Source of the DNA: Nonomuraea typhae | GTDB taxonomy: Bacteria > Actinomycetota > Actinomycetes > Streptosporangiales > Streptosporangiaceae | Direction of reading: 5' to 3' | Length of the DNA: 64,000 nucleotides | Assembly (NCBI RefSeq): GCF_009760925.1 | Contig: NZ_VRLV01000005.1 | Coordinates: forward strand, 124,001 to 188,000 | In this document: positions 40,231 through 48,895 of the stretch, piece after piece | How positions within the stretch are numbered: the first letter of the stretch is position 1 | Layout: every line of letters begins with the position of its first letter | Program-made: the position numbers and the translations under genes | The notes under the pieces: model-generated | The model's database searches: none | What the model saw: only the letters and a program-made list of their open reading frames with translations | Told to the model about the DNA's origin: nothing

Positions 40231-40689
40231 CTACGACGAGCCACCGACAGTTTGGCCCCGCACCGCCGTACTGATGTCGTCGAGGGCTTTGAGCTGTTCG
40301 GCGGTGAGGGCGTCGAAGAGGGCCTGGCGGACCTCTTCGACGTGGCCGTGGGCGGCGGCGGCCAGGGCGGCGAAGCCGTCGTCGGTCAGCACGGCGGTGT
40401 TGCCGCGGCGGTCGTCGGCGCAGCGGGTGCGGCGGACCCAGCCGCGTTCCTCCAGGCGGGCGACCGCGTGCGACAGGCGGCTCTGGGATGACTGGGCGCG
40501 ACGGGCCAGGTCGGTCATGCGCATGGCGCGGTCGTCGGCCTCCGACAGCGCTACCAAGATCATGTAGTACGTGTGCGGCATGCCGGAGTCGCGTTGCAAC
40601 TGGCGGTCCAGGCGTTCGTTGACCAGCTGGGTCATGGCCAGGAAGTTGCGCCAGATGCGTTGTTCGTCGTCGTCCAGCCATCGGGTCAT
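40231..40689 (-). CDS. MarR-family regulator
   Basis: The 152-residue protein has the MarR fold: HTYYMILVALSEADDRAMRM, DLARRAQSSQSRLSHAVARL as recognition helix and a wing with TRCADDRRGNTAVLTDDG. ATG at 40689 is chosen because a start further upstream would run across the operator and into the divergent VOC leader. The 77-bp gap to the VOC start holds a TTGAAAGTTCAA palindrome and a related half-site, so it likely represses itself and the VOC gene. Confidence 0.87.
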   Translation of the reverse strand: MTRWLDDDEQRIWRNFLAMTQLVNERLDRQLQRDSGMPHTYYMILVALSEADDRAMRMTDLARRAQSSQSRLSHAVARLEERGWVRRTRCADDRRGNTAVLTDDGFAALAAAAHGHVEEVRQALFDALTAEQLKALDDISTAVRGQTVGGSS

Positions 40690-40701
40690 AACGCTCAGTT
40701 T

Positions 40702-40746
40702 AGTTGAACTCTCATGCAAGCCGGAGTATGTTTCTTGAAAGTTCAA
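40702..40746. promoter_or_regulatory. TTGAA-type operator between MarR and VOC genes
   Basis: TTGAAAGTTCAA (40735-40746) is a palindrome with 5-bp arms, and AGTTGAACT (40702-40710) repeats the TTGAA half-site. Both lie in the AT-rich gap between the divergent MarR and VOC genes. The MarR protein is the likely binder. Confidence 0.6.
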
Positions 40747-40766
40747 ATTTCCTTGGAGGGATCAAC

Positions 40767-41276
40767 ATGCCGGTCCAGCGGCTCAACCACGCGGTCCTCT
40801 ACGTTCGCGACGTGGCGCGCAGCGTCGACTTCTATCGCGAGGCGCTGGGATTCCGGGTGGTCATGGAGATGCCGGGAGCCGCCTTCCTCCAGGCCGCCGG
40901 GTCCAGCAACGACCACGACCTCGGACTCTTCCAGCTCGGCTCCCAGGCCGGTCCCACCACGGCCGGCCGTACCTCCGTGGGGCTGTACCACCTCGCCTGG
41001 GAGGTCGACACGCTCGACGAGCTCCAGCGCATCGCCACCAGGCTCGGCGAGCTCGGCGCGCTCGTCGGCGCCTCCGACCACTCCACCACCAAGGCGCTCT
41101 ACGCCAAGGACCCCGACGGGCTGGAGTTCGAGGTCTCGTGGCTGCTGCCCGCAACCCTGATCGACGACGCCGTGCGGGCCGGCCGCTCCTCGATCCGCCC
41201 GCTCGACCTGGCCAAGGACATCGAGCGGTACGGCGGGCGGACGCGTGGCGGCGTCGGGGTCTCCGTCCCCGTGTAG
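40767..41276 (+). CDS. VOC-superfamily ring-cleavage dioxygenase-like protein
   Basis: The 169-residue protein keeps the three metal ligands of the extradiol dioxygenase/glyoxalase group: His in RLNHAVLYVRD, His in GLYHLAWEVDT and Glu in LEFEVSWLLP. It is a single-module VOC protein like small catechol 2,3-dioxygenases that act with MarR regulators such as YetL- or CatE-type systems. GGAGGG lies six bases before the ATG at 40767. The likely role is cleavage of a catechol or quinone; a lyase function is the alternative. Its stop is directly next to the convergent YhgE/Pip stop. Confidence 0.83.
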   Translation: MPVQRLNHAVLYVRDVARSVDFYREALGFRVVMEMPGAAFLQAAGSSNDHDLGLFQLGSQAGPTTAGRTSVGLYHLAWEVDTLDELQRIATRLGELGALVGASDHSTTKALYAKDPDGLEFEVSWLLPATLIDDAVRAGRSSIRPLDLAKDIERYGGRTRGGVGVSVPV

Positions 41277-43778
41277 CTAGAGCGACAGGACCGGGTGCAG
41301 CCGGGTGATGTTCCACATCCGGCCCAGCCGCGCCGCGACCGTGGACAACGCCAGGCCGCCGAGCAGGAAGACCACCAGCACCCCCGCCGCCTGGTACACC
41401 GGCACCGGGTAACCGCCGCTGATCAGGTGGCGCAACGCCGCCACCACCCAGGTCATCGGCAGGAAGGCGGAGATCGCCTGGAAGAACGGCGCCGAGGTCT
41501 CCACCGGGTAGGTGCCGCCGGCCGAGGTGAGCTGGAGCATCAGCGCGGCCAGCGCCACGACCTTGCCGACCGCGCCCAGCAGGGCGTTGAGCGCCTGGAT
41601 GATCGCCATGAAGGCGGCCGAGGTCAGCACCAGGAACGCGGTCAGCGCCGGCCAATGCTGGGCCTGCATGCCGAGGCCCCACTTGAGCAGCGCGCAGAGC
41701 GCGGCCACCTGAAGGGCGCCGATGCCCGTGGCCGGCAGCCAGCCCGCCAGCGCCGCCCGCCAGCTCGGCGTCGCGCTGGCCAGGACCCGCGGGTTGAGGG
41801 GGCGCAGCAGCATGTAGGTGATCAGGGCGCCGACCCACAGGCCCAGCGGCAGGAAGTAGGGGGCGAAGCCGGTGCCGTAGTTCGGGACCGGGTCGTCGAC
41901 GCGGGTGTTGATCCGGACCGGGTCGCTCATCATCGCGGTGCGCGCGTCCCGTTCCCCGGCGGAGTAGTCCGGGATCTGCTCGGCGCCGTCGCCGAGGCCG
42001 TCGGCCAGCGTGCCCGCGCCCCGGTCGAGCTCGTCCAGGCCGCCGGTCAACTCCCCGGCGCCGCCGTACAGTCTGGCCAGGCCCGTGTCGAGCTGCCCGG
42101 CGCCGGAGGACAGGCGGATCAGGCCCGTGTTCAGGGAGCCGGCGCCGCCGGCCAGTTTGGTCATCCCGGCGTTCAGTTTGGTCGCGCCGCCGGTCAGCGT
42201 GCCGATGCCGGTGTCGAGCCGGGTCGCGCCGGTGACGAGTTCGGCCATGCCCGCGTCCAGCTTCGCGGCGCCGGTGTCCAGTTCGGCGATGCCCCGGGTG
42301 AGTTTGCCGACGCCCGCCGCGGCCTCGCCGGTGCCCTTGTGCAGTTTGGCCGCGCCGCCGGCGAGTTTGCCGAGGCCGTCGTCGAGCTTGTTGAACTGGT
42401 TGCGGGCCCGGTCCAGCGTGTCGGCCAGTGAGGGCGCGGTGGCGGCCAGCGCGCGGGCCAGGGCGCCGGCCTGGCGGGCCCTGGCGGCGACGTCCTCCAG
42501 GCTGGCGAGGTGCTCGCGGAGGAGGGCGTCGGCCCCGTCGGCCAGCTCGGCCAGGCGCTGGGCGGCGTCCACGGCGGCCGCGAGCAAGGCCCTGAGCTCG
42601 GGGTCCAGGTCGGGATGGGTGTCCAGGTACTCCTGCAACGCGGCATAAGCCCGATCGGCTCTGACCTTGGCCGCGTGCACCGCCTCTGGCAGGCTCTCCA
42701 GGCAGTCGGTCAGGTAGGCGGCGGCCACGGTGACGGACTCGGCCAGACGCCCGATGTCGCCCGCGTGCCGGCGCAGGAAGGGCCCGGCCTGGTCGGCGGT
42801 CCGGTTCACCAGGGCGCGGTAGCGGTGCACCTGGCCGTACGCCTCGGCGTTGCCCTTGGCCAGCTCGGCGGCGCCGCGTTCCAGCTTGGCCGCCCCGGCG
42901 GCGAGCTTGGCGACGCCCTGACCGGCGTCGTGCAGGCCGCGGGCCAGCTTGTGAGTGCCCTGCTGGGCGGTGCCCAGGCCCTTCACCAGCTCGCCGGAGC
43001 CCGCCTTGAGCTTCAGGGCGCCGTCGACCAGGGTGCCGGTGCCGTCCTTGGCCGTGTCGAGGCCGCCGGCCAGCGTTCTGGCGCCTCGGCTGGCCGTACC
43101 CAGGCCCCGGGAGAGGGCGCCGGCGCCGTCGTGGGCCGAGCTGATGCCGTCGGTGAGCTCCCCGGCGCCCGAGCGGGCCCGGCCGGCGCCGTCGGCCAGC
43201 TCGTTCGCGCCGTCGGCCGCCTCCTGGGTCGAGTCGTGCAGCTTGCCGAACGACAGGAAGATCTTGTCGAGGTAGCGCTGGATCGTGGTGCGGTTCACCG
43301 ACGCCTGCACCTCGTTGAAGACCGCCTTCGCGATGGTCTCGAACAGGTAGCTGCGCGCCTGGTCGAGGTGGACGTCCAGGTAGGCGGGCTCCGGCTCGCC
43401 CGTGCCCGAGGGCGAGGAGACGCGGCGGCTGAAGTCGGCGGGGATGGTGAGGGAGGCGTAGTAGGTGCCGTCCCTGACCCCGCGCTCGGCCTGTTCCGGG
43501 GTGGCCGCACGCCAGTCGAAGACGCGCCGGTCCGCCAGCTCGTCGGCGAGGTCCTGGCCGGCGCGGACCTCTTCGCCATCCGCCACGGCCCCCTCGTCGA
43601 GCATGACCATGGCGACGGGCAGGCGGTCGATGTTGTCCTGCGGGTTCCAGAAGGACCACAGGTACAGGCCCGAGTACAGCAGCGGCAGCAGCACGATCGT
43701 GACCACCGCCGCCCTGGTCAGCGGCGTGCGGGTGAACCGGCGCAGCTCGAAGCCGCCGAGGTCCAGCGCCGGGCTCAC
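41277..43778 (-). CDS. YhgE/Pip-domain membrane protein
   Basis: The 833-residue protein has one N-terminal membrane helix (about 22-42), a long extracellular part and about five C-terminal helices from residue 630 on. The outer part is built from repeated GAxxLxxG units (for example AGELTDGISS, GTLVDGALKL, KLTRGIAELDTG), typical of YhgE/Pip and EsaA-like proteins, which form long coiled stalks. Family members include phage infection protein and parts of type VII secretion. The start overlaps the preceding ATPase gene by 4 bp (ATGA), so the two work together, perhaps as an unusual ABC exporter. The internal repeats could make it prone to length change. Confidence 0.85.
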   Translation of the reverse strand: MSPALDLGGFELRRFTRTPLTRAAVVTIVLLPLLYSGLYLWSFWNPQDNIDRLPVAMVMLDEGAVADGEEVRAGQDLADELADRRVFDWRAATPEQAERGVRDGTYYASLTIPADFSRRVSSPSGTGEPEPAYLDVHLDQARSYLFETIAKAVFNEVQASVNRTTIQRYLDKIFLSFGKLHDSTQEAADGANELADGAGRARSGAGELTDGISSAHDGAGALSRGLGTASRGARTLAGGLDTAKDGTGTLVDGALKLKAGSGELVKGLGTAQQGTHKLARGLHDAGQGVAKLAAGAAKLERGAAELAKGNAEAYGQVHRYRALVNRTADQAGPFLRRHAGDIGRLAESVTVAAAYLTDCLESLPEAVHAAKVRADRAYAALQEYLDTHPDLDPELRALLAAAVDAAQRLAELADGADALLREHLASLEDVAARARQAGALARALAATAPSLADTLDRARNQFNKLDDGLGKLAGGAAKLHKGTGEAAAGVGKLTRGIAELDTGAAKLDAGMAELVTGATRLDTGIGTLTGGATKLNAGMTKLAGGAGSLNTGLIRLSSGAGQLDTGLARLYGGAGELTGGLDELDRGAGTLADGLGDGAEQIPDYSAGERDARTAMMSDPVRINTRVDDPVPNYGTGFAPYFLPLGLWVGALITYMLLRPLNPRVLASATPSWRAALAGWLPATGIGALQVAALCALLKWGLGMQAQHWPALTAFLVLTSAAFMAIIQALNALLGAVGKVVALAALMLQLTSAGGTYPVETSAPFFQAISAFLPMTWVVAALRHLISGGYPVPVYQAAGVLVVFLLGGLALSTVAARLGRMWNITRLHPVLSL

Positions 43779-44401
43779 CCGCGCTCCAGCGGCAGGTCCA
43801 CCACCCGGTGGGCGTGCGGCGGCGGGTCCACGCAGGCGGCGATGACGGTGTGGTCCAGCGCGCGCAGCGGTTCCCAGACCTCGGCCAGCCGGTCCGCGGT
43901 GATGCCCCGGCCGACGTCGTCCACCATGATCACGCGCGGCCGGTCGAGCAGCGCCAGCGCGACGCCGAACAACGTGAGCTGGACCGGGTGCAGGGCGTCC
44001 GTGGGGGTGCGCGGCTCGAGATCCAGCCCGACCGCCGCGAGCGCCTCCTCGATCCGCGCCCGTTTTGTCCGGGGATGCAGCCAGCCCTGGCCGGTCAGCC
44101 GCTCCCTGGCGTGCTCACTGATCGTCAGCCGCGGCTCGAGGTCGTTGACACCAGGCAGTACGGCGAGGGCCGCCAGGGTGTGCAGGCGGCGTGGCCGGGT
44201 TTCCCCGTCGATGCGGACGCTGCCTTCCCGTGGCCGCATCCGCCCGGCCAGGGTGAGCAGGAGGGAGGTGCGCCCGCTCCCGGAGGGCCCGGCAAGGCAG
44301 ACAAGTTCCCCAGGATCGGCTTCAACCGAAATTTCCCGGAAAACCCACCCTTGAGGCCCCTTGAGGGACAGGTCCACCGCCTCGACCCGCGCGCCGTTCA
44401 T
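43775..44401 (-). CDS. Degenerate ABC ATPase partner of the YhgE/Pip protein
   Basis: The 208-residue protein has the ABC fold, but Walker A reads GPSGSGRTS, with Arg for the invariant Lys, and no LSGGQ signature is seen; its place is taken by HPVQLTLFGVALALLDRP. Walker B is RVIMVDDVGRG with Asp where the catalytic Glu is usual. ATP hydrolysis is therefore doubtful. It directly precedes and overlaps the YhgE/Pip gene. It may bind nucleotide for assembly only, or need a second, active ATPase. ATG at 44401 gives the expected first strand VEAVDLSLKG. Confidence 0.75.
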   Translation of the reverse strand: MNGARVEAVDLSLKGPQGWVFREISVEADPGELVCLAGPSGSGRTSLLLTLAGRMRPREGSVRIDGETRPRRLHTLAALAVLPGVNDLEPRLTISEHARERLTGQGWLHPRTKRARIEEALAAVGLDLEPRTPTDALHPVQLTLFGVALALLDRPRVIMVDDVGRGITADRLAEVWEPLRALDHTVIAACVDPPPHAHRVVDLPLERG

Positions 44402-44522
44402 CCCGCCCCACGCTGCCAGAGGACGGAAGCGTCACCCGGGTTCCGCCGCCATCACTTTCCGCGATCTTGCCAAATTCCGGGTTACCGTGGGCATATCCGA
44501 CTGACTCGCTTTGGAGAAGGTC

Positions 44523-44765
44523 ATGCCAAGCGATCCTGAACACATCGTCGACGCCATCGACGGGGTGATCGACGACTGGGAGGCGACGAGCGCCGACTCG
44601 ATGCGCTGGGCGCCTCCGGAGACCAAAGAGCCCGGCCTGTTCGACGAGCTCGCCGAGATCGTGGCCCCGCTGGCCAGCGCGGTCGGCAGCGTGCTGCGGC
44701 CCGTGGGCGAGGCCATCGAGCGGGCCCTGGACAGCATCATCGAGGGCCCGGACGACCGGCGCTGA
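44523..44765 (+). CDS. Small acidic hypothetical protein, 80 residues
   Basis: The product begins MPSDPEHIVDAIDGVIDDWE and is helical and acidic, with an amphipathic stretch (EIVAPLASAVGSVLRPVGE) near the C-terminus. GGAGAAGG precedes the ATG at 44523 at good distance. No family is recognised, no membrane segment is convincing. It stands alone between the divergent ATPase gene and the convergent permease gene. Confidence 0.6.
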   Translation: MPSDPEHIVDAIDGVIDDWEATSADSMRWAPPETKEPGLFDELAEIVAPLASAVGSVLRPVGEAIERALDSIIEGPDDRR

Positions 44766-44793
44766 GGGGGCAACCGGGGCCGGGCCCTCGATC

Positions 44794-44831
44794 GGAGGGG
44801 GCTTCAGGAGGGGGCTTCAGGAGGGGCTTCA
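44794..44831. repeat. 13-bp tandem repeat at the permease stop codon
   Basis: GGAGGGGGCTTCA occurs twice exactly and once with one G less (44820-44831). On the minus strand every unit starts with TGA, and the third one is the actual stop of the permease gene. Slippage here would keep a stop codon. Confidence 0.7.
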
Positions 44832-46337
44832 AGCCCGGTGAAGGGCTGCGGGGACGATGGGCGGGACGGGGGTGTCGGCGGCGCGGACCAGGCGTGGCCC
44901 GGCCGGGCCGAAGACCTCGCGCGGCTCGGGGAAGAGCGACAACAGCGCGAGGTAGAGCAGGGCCGCCAGGGCGAGCCCCAGGGGCAGGGAGATGTCCACC
45001 CCGCCGGCCATGCTGCCCAGCGGGCCCACGAACTGGCCGGGCAGGTTGACCGACAGCAGGGCCACCAGCGCCGAGACCAGCCAGGCGGTCATGGCCCGCC
45101 AGTTCCAGCCATGGGTGAACCAGTAGCGGCCGCCCCGCTGGCGGCGGTTGAAGACCTGGAGGGCCTCCGGGTCGTACCAGCCGCGCCGGGTGACGTACCC
45201 GATCGTCATGATCACCATCCAGGGCGCGGTGCACGTGATGATCAGCGTCGCGAAGGTCGAGATGCTGGCGGTCAGGTTGGCCGCGAACCGGCCGACGAAG
45301 ATGAAGACGATCGACAGGATGCCGATGAACAGCGTCGCCTGGACCCGGGAGAACCGGGGGAAGACGCTGGAGAAGTCGAGGCCGGTGCCGTACAGGGCGG
45401 TGGTGCCGGTGGACATGCCGCCGATCAGCGCGATGAGGCAGACGGGGACGAAGAACCAGGCGGGCGAGATGGCCAGCAGGCCGCCGACGTAGTTCGGGGC
45501 GGCGGGGTCCACGTAGGGAGCCGCCTTCACGGCGATGATCGAGGCGGTGGCCAGGCCGAAGGTGAAGGGCAGGATGGTGGCGATCTGCGACAGGAAGGCG
45601 GCGGCCATCACCCGGCGCTTGGGCGCCGTGGCCGGGATGTAGCGTGACCAGTCGCCCAGGAAGGCACCGAACGACACGGGGTTCGACAGCACGATCAGGG
45701 CGGCGCCGATGAACGAGGGCCAGAACAGCGGATCCCCGGGAGCCAGGCTGCCCGCGTAGCCGGGGTCGAAGTCGCCCGCGAAGGCGATGGCGCCGACGAC
45801 GAACAACAGGGACGCCGCGGCCACCGCGATCTTGTTGACGAACAACATGAAGCGGAAGCCGTACACGCAGACGATGAGGACCAGGGCGGCGAAGATCGCG
45901 TAGGCGAGGCCGTACATGAGGTCGCTCTCGGGCAGGCCGGCCAGGCGGTGCGCGCCCCCGACGAGCGCGTCGCCCGAGGACCAGACGGAGATCGAGAAGA
46001 AGGCGATCGCCGTGAGCAGCGACAGGAACGAGCCGACGATGCGGCCGTGCACGCCGAGGTGCGCGCTGGAGGAGACCGCGTTGTTGGTGCCGTTCAGCGG
46101 GCCGAACAACGACATCGGGGCGAGGATCAGGGCGCCCACGACCAGGCCGAGGACGGTCGCCGTCAGTCCCTGCCAGAACGACAGGCCGAACAGGATCGGG
46201 AAGGCGCCCAGCACACAGGTGGCGAAGGTGTTCGCGCCGCCGAAGGCCAGCCGGAACAGGTCGAACGGCGTGGCGGTGCGGTCGGCGTCGGGGATGCGTT
46301 CGACGCCGTAGGTCTCGATCTCGGTGATGGTGCTCAA
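44829..46337 (-). CDS. NCS1-type purine/cytosine permease family transporter
   Basis: The 502-residue protein has about twelve helices and NCS1 landmarks: the N-terminal VERIPDADRTATPFDLFRLA, then FGGANTF in the first helix, LGVHGRIVGSF and SFGAFLGDWSRYIP. NCS1 members import purines, cytosine, allantoin or related compounds. The start is TTG at 46337, which overlaps the agmatinase TGA and has GGAG five bases upstream (inside the last codons of agmatinase), so it is translationally coupled. With agmatinase and PucR as neighbours, the substrate may be a guanidino compound or a purine breakdown product, an inference. Confidence 0.87.
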   Translation of the reverse strand: MSTITEIETYGVERIPDADRTATPFDLFRLAFGGANTFATCVLGAFPILFGLSFWQGLTATVLGLVVGALILAPMSLFGPLNGTNNAVSSSAHLGVHGRIVGSFLSLLTAIAFFSISVWSSGDALVGGAHRLAGLPESDLMYGLAYAIFAALVLIVCVYGFRFMLFVNKIAVAAASLLFVVGAIAFAGDFDPGYAGSLAPGDPLFWPSFIGAALIVLSNPVSFGAFLGDWSRYIPATAPKRRVMAAAFLSQIATILPFTFGLATASIIAVKAAPYVDPAAPNYVGGLLAISPAWFFVPVCLIALIGGMSTGTTALYGTGLDFSSVFPRFSRVQATLFIGILSIVFIFVGRFAANLTASISTFATLIITCTAPWMVIMTIGYVTRRGWYDPEALQVFNRRQRGGRYWFTHGWNWRAMTAWLVSALVALLSVNLPGQFVGPLGSMAGGVDISLPLGLALAALLYLALLSLFPEPREVFGPAGPRLVRAADTPVPPIVPAALHRA

Positions 46338-47263
46338 GGCGACTCCAGGGCGAGCAGGCTGACCAGGTCGTAGGCCACGTGGGAGGCGGCGATGGAGGTG
46401 ATCTCGGCGTGGTCGTAGGCGGGGGCCACCTCGACCACGTCGGCGCCGACGATCCGGCAGCCGGCCAGGCCGCGCAGGATCTCCAGCAGTTCCCGGCTGG
46501 TCAGGCCGCCCGCTTCCGGGGTGCCGGTGCCGGGGGCGTGGGCGGGGTCGAGCACGTCGATGTCGACCGAGATGTAGAGCGGGCGCTCGCCGATCCGCTG
46601 GCGGAGGGCGTCGACCACCTCGTCCACGCCCCTGCGCATGACGTCGCGGGAGGTGAGGATGCCGAAGCCGAGCCGCCGATCCTCCTCCAGGTCGCGCTTG
46701 CCGTACAGCGGGCCGCGGATGCCGACGTGGCTGAGGGCGGAGGTGTCGACGATGCCTTCCTCGACGGCCCGGCGGAACGGGGTGCCGTGGGTGTACTCGG
46801 CGCCGAAGTAGGTGTCCCAGGTGTCGAGGTGGGCGTCGAAGTGCAGCAGCGCGACGGGGCCGTGCTCGGCCGCGACCGCGCGCAGCAGGGGCAGGGCGAT
46901 GGTGTGGTCGCCGCCGATGGTCACCAGGCGGGCGTCGATGGCGGCGGCGGAGGCGGCGATGGTCTCCACCGCCTCGTCGATGTTGAACGGGTTGCAGGCG
47001 ATGTCCCCGGCGTCGGCCACCTGGACGGTCTCGAAGGGAGCGACGTCGAGGCCGGGGTGGTAGGGACGCAGCAGCCGGGACGCCTCGCGGACCGCGGCGG
47101 GGCCGAACCGGGCGCCGGGCCGGTAGGAGACCCCGCTGTCGAACGGCACGCCCACCACGGCGACGTCCGCGCGGCCGACCTCGTCGAGGCGGGGCAGGCG
47201 GGCGAAGGTGGCGGGTCCGGCGAAACGCGGGATCTTCGAGGAGTCGAGCGGCCCCCGGGGCAT
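46334..47263 (-). CDS. speB: Agmatinase-family ureohydrolase
   Basis: The 309-residue protein has the canonical metal motifs: GGDHTIALPL, LLHFDAHLDTW and SVDIDVLDPAHAPGTGTPEAG. The second motif keeps Ala (FDAH), unlike the GdmH-type enzyme at 9715. It splits urea from agmatine or a related guanidino acid such as guanidinobutyrate. It is the first gene of an operon with the NCS1 permease and is divergent from PucR. The ATG at 47263 is preceded by AAGGA at about ten bases. Exact substrate cannot be read; guanidinobutyrase or an allantoate/ureidoglycolate-linked role are alternatives. Confidence 0.85.
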   Translation of the reverse strand: MPRGPLDSSKIPRFAGPATFARLPRLDEVGRADVAVVGVPFDSGVSYRPGARFGPAAVREASRLLRPYHPGLDVAPFETVQVADAGDIACNPFNIDEAVETIAASAAAIDARLVTIGGDHTIALPLLRAVAAEHGPVALLHFDAHLDTWDTYFGAEYTHGTPFRRAVEEGIVDTSALSHVGIRGPLYGKRDLEEDRRLGFGILTSRDVMRRGVDEVVDALRQRIGERPLYISVDIDVLDPAHAPGTGTPEAGGLTSRELLEILRGLAGCRIVGADVVEVAPAYDHAEITSIAASHVAYDLVSLLALESP

Positions 47264-47330
47264 GGGCGGAGATCCTTTCCGTAGCAGGTCTTATTCGGAG
47301 AGTGTGCAAGCCGGTTCCCGCGAGAAGCAA

Positions 47331-47361
47331 TTGTGGCTGCCATGGAAAGAGTGCTTATGCT
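47331..47361 (+). promoter_or_regulatory. Candidate promoter of the PucR gene, leaderless
   Basis: TATGCT (47356-47361) lies six bases before the GTG start at 47368, the spacing of leaderless actinobacterial mRNAs. TTGTGG (47331-47336) could be the -35, though the 19-bp spacer is long. No ribosome site is present before the GTG. Confidence 0.45.
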
Positions 47362-47367
47362 TTGTGG

Positions 47368-48816
47368 GTGACCACAAAAGTCTCGGTCGAGGATCTGGTC
47401 CGCTCGCCCGCGTTGCAACTGCGGGTGCTGGCCGGGGAGACGGGGCTGTCGCGCTCGGTGTCGTGGGCGCACGTCAGCGAACTGGACGACCCGACCCCCT
47501 GGCTGCTCGGGGCGGAGGTCATCATGACCACCGGCCTCGGCGTGCCGCGTGGCGCCGCCGAGCAGCGGGCCTACCTGGAACGCCTGGACGACGCCGGCGT
47601 CTCCGCGCTGGCCCTGTCGGCGCAGTTGCACGTGCCGCCGCTGCACCCGGAGTTCACGGCGGCCGCGGCCGAACGCGGCATGCCGGTGCTGGAGGTGCCG
47701 CTGGCCGTGCCGTTCATCGCCATCGCGCAGGAGGTGGCGGCGGCCGTGCAGGAGGACGCGCGGCAGCGGCTCGGCGCCCAGTTGCAGGTGTTCGGGGCGC
47801 TGCGCTGGCTGGCGGCGGAGGACCTCGACACCGCCACCCTCTTCCGGCGGCTGGAGCGGCTGTCCGGCTACGACGTCTACGCCTGCACGCCCCAGGGGCG
47901 CCCGCTGCTGACGGGCGTGCCCGTGCCCGACCTGTCGGTCATCCCCGCCGAGCCCGACGCGCCGCCGACGATCGCGGGCGGGTTCGTGCTGCCCGTGCCC
48001 GCGCCGGGCGGTCCCGCGGGGTTCATCGTGGCCTTCGAACGCGACGGCGCCCGGCCGGCCGGGCTGGCGGTCGCCCAGCACATCGCCACGGTCGCCGCGC
48101 TCCAGGTGGCCATGGACCGCCACGACCGCGAGACGCTGCGCCGCGAAGGCGCGGAAACCCTCGCCGAACTGCTGCAGGACGTGCTCGACCCGGCCACCGC
48201 GCGGCGCCGCCTGGCCCGCCTGGGGCTGGCCGGCGAGGTCGTGCTGCTCGTGGTGCGCGGCGTGCCGGACGAGGCCCTGCACCGCGCCCTGGACGCGCTG
48301 CCCCACCTGCTGCTGCGCCGCGGCGACGACCACCACGTGCTCGGCGCCCCCGAGGTGTGTACGGCTGTCGCCGCGCTGCCGGGCGTCTCGGCGGGCGCCT
48401 CCCGGCCTTTCCCGCCGGGCGAGTCCACGCGGGTGGCCCAGCGCGAGGCGGGCTGGGCGGCGGCCCGCTCGGCCGAGTCGGGACGGCCGCTGGTGCACTA
48501 TGGCGCCGACACCACGGGCCGCTGGCTGCCCGACGACCCCCGGACGCTGTCGGCGCTGGTCGAGCACGTGCTGGGGGAGGCGCTGGCCTACGACAAGGCG
48601 CACGGCTCGCGGCTGGTGGCCTCCGTGCGCACCTGGATGGAGCGTGACCGGCGCACCGAGGAGGCGGCCGAGGCGCTGCACGTCCATCCGAACACGCTGG
48701 CCTACCGGCTGCGCAGGTTCGCCGCGCTGACCGGGCGGGATCTGTCCTCCAGCGCCGCCTTCGCCGAGGTGTGGCTGGCCATCCGGGCCGCCTACGACCT
48801 GGGGCTGAACCCCTAG
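47368..48816 (+). CDS. PucR-family transcriptional regulator
   Basis: The 482-residue protein has a PucR N-terminal domain (VEDLVRSPALQLRVLAGETG; SELDDPTPWLLGAEVIMTTG) and a C-terminal PucR helix-turn-helix (RRTEEAAEALHVHPNTLAYR) near residue 455. PucR regulators control purine or other nitrogen-source use. It is divergent from the agmatinase-permease operon, with about 100 bp between starts, and is most likely its regulator. GTG at 47368 is chosen because homology starts there and a -10 element sits at leaderless distance. A hairpin follows three bases after the stop. Confidence 0.88.
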   Translation: MTTKVSVEDLVRSPALQLRVLAGETGLSRSVSWAHVSELDDPTPWLLGAEVIMTTGLGVPRGAAEQRAYLERLDDAGVSALALSAQLHVPPLHPEFTAAAAERGMPVLEVPLAVPFIAIAQEVAAAVQEDARQRLGAQLQVFGALRWLAAEDLDTATLFRRLERLSGYDVYACTPQGRPLLTGVPVPDLSVIPAEPDAPPTIAGGFVLPVPAPGGPAGFIVAFERDGARPAGLAVAQHIATVAALQVAMDRHDRETLRREGAETLAELLQDVLDPATARRRLARLGLAGEVVLLVVRGVPDEALHRALDALPHLLLRRGDDHHVLGAPEVCTAVAALPGVSAGASRPFPPGESTRVAQREAGWAAARSAESGRPLVHYGADTTGRWLPDDPRTLSALVEHVLGEALAYDKAHGSRLVASVRTWMERDRRTEEAAEALHVHPNTLAYRLRRFAALTGRDLSSSAAFAEVWLAIRAAYDLGLNP

Positions 48817-48819
48817 GTC

Positions 48820-48849
48820 CCCTGAACCGGGATCAGGGTCGCCTCAGGG
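48820..48849 (+). promoter_or_regulatory. Inverted and direct TCAGGG repeats between PucR and DUF998 genes
   Basis: CCCTGA (48820-48825) pairs with TCAGGG (48833-48838), and TCAGGG recurs at 48844-48849, 11 bp after the first. The inverted pair could end the PucR transcript; the helical phase of the direct repeat is more like a response-regulator operator for the DUF998 gene. I cannot decide between the two. Confidence 0.4.
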
Positions 48850-48895
48850 ATGTGGCCCGATGCCCGCCGATCACGCCGGGCGGCAGGCTGGGGCC

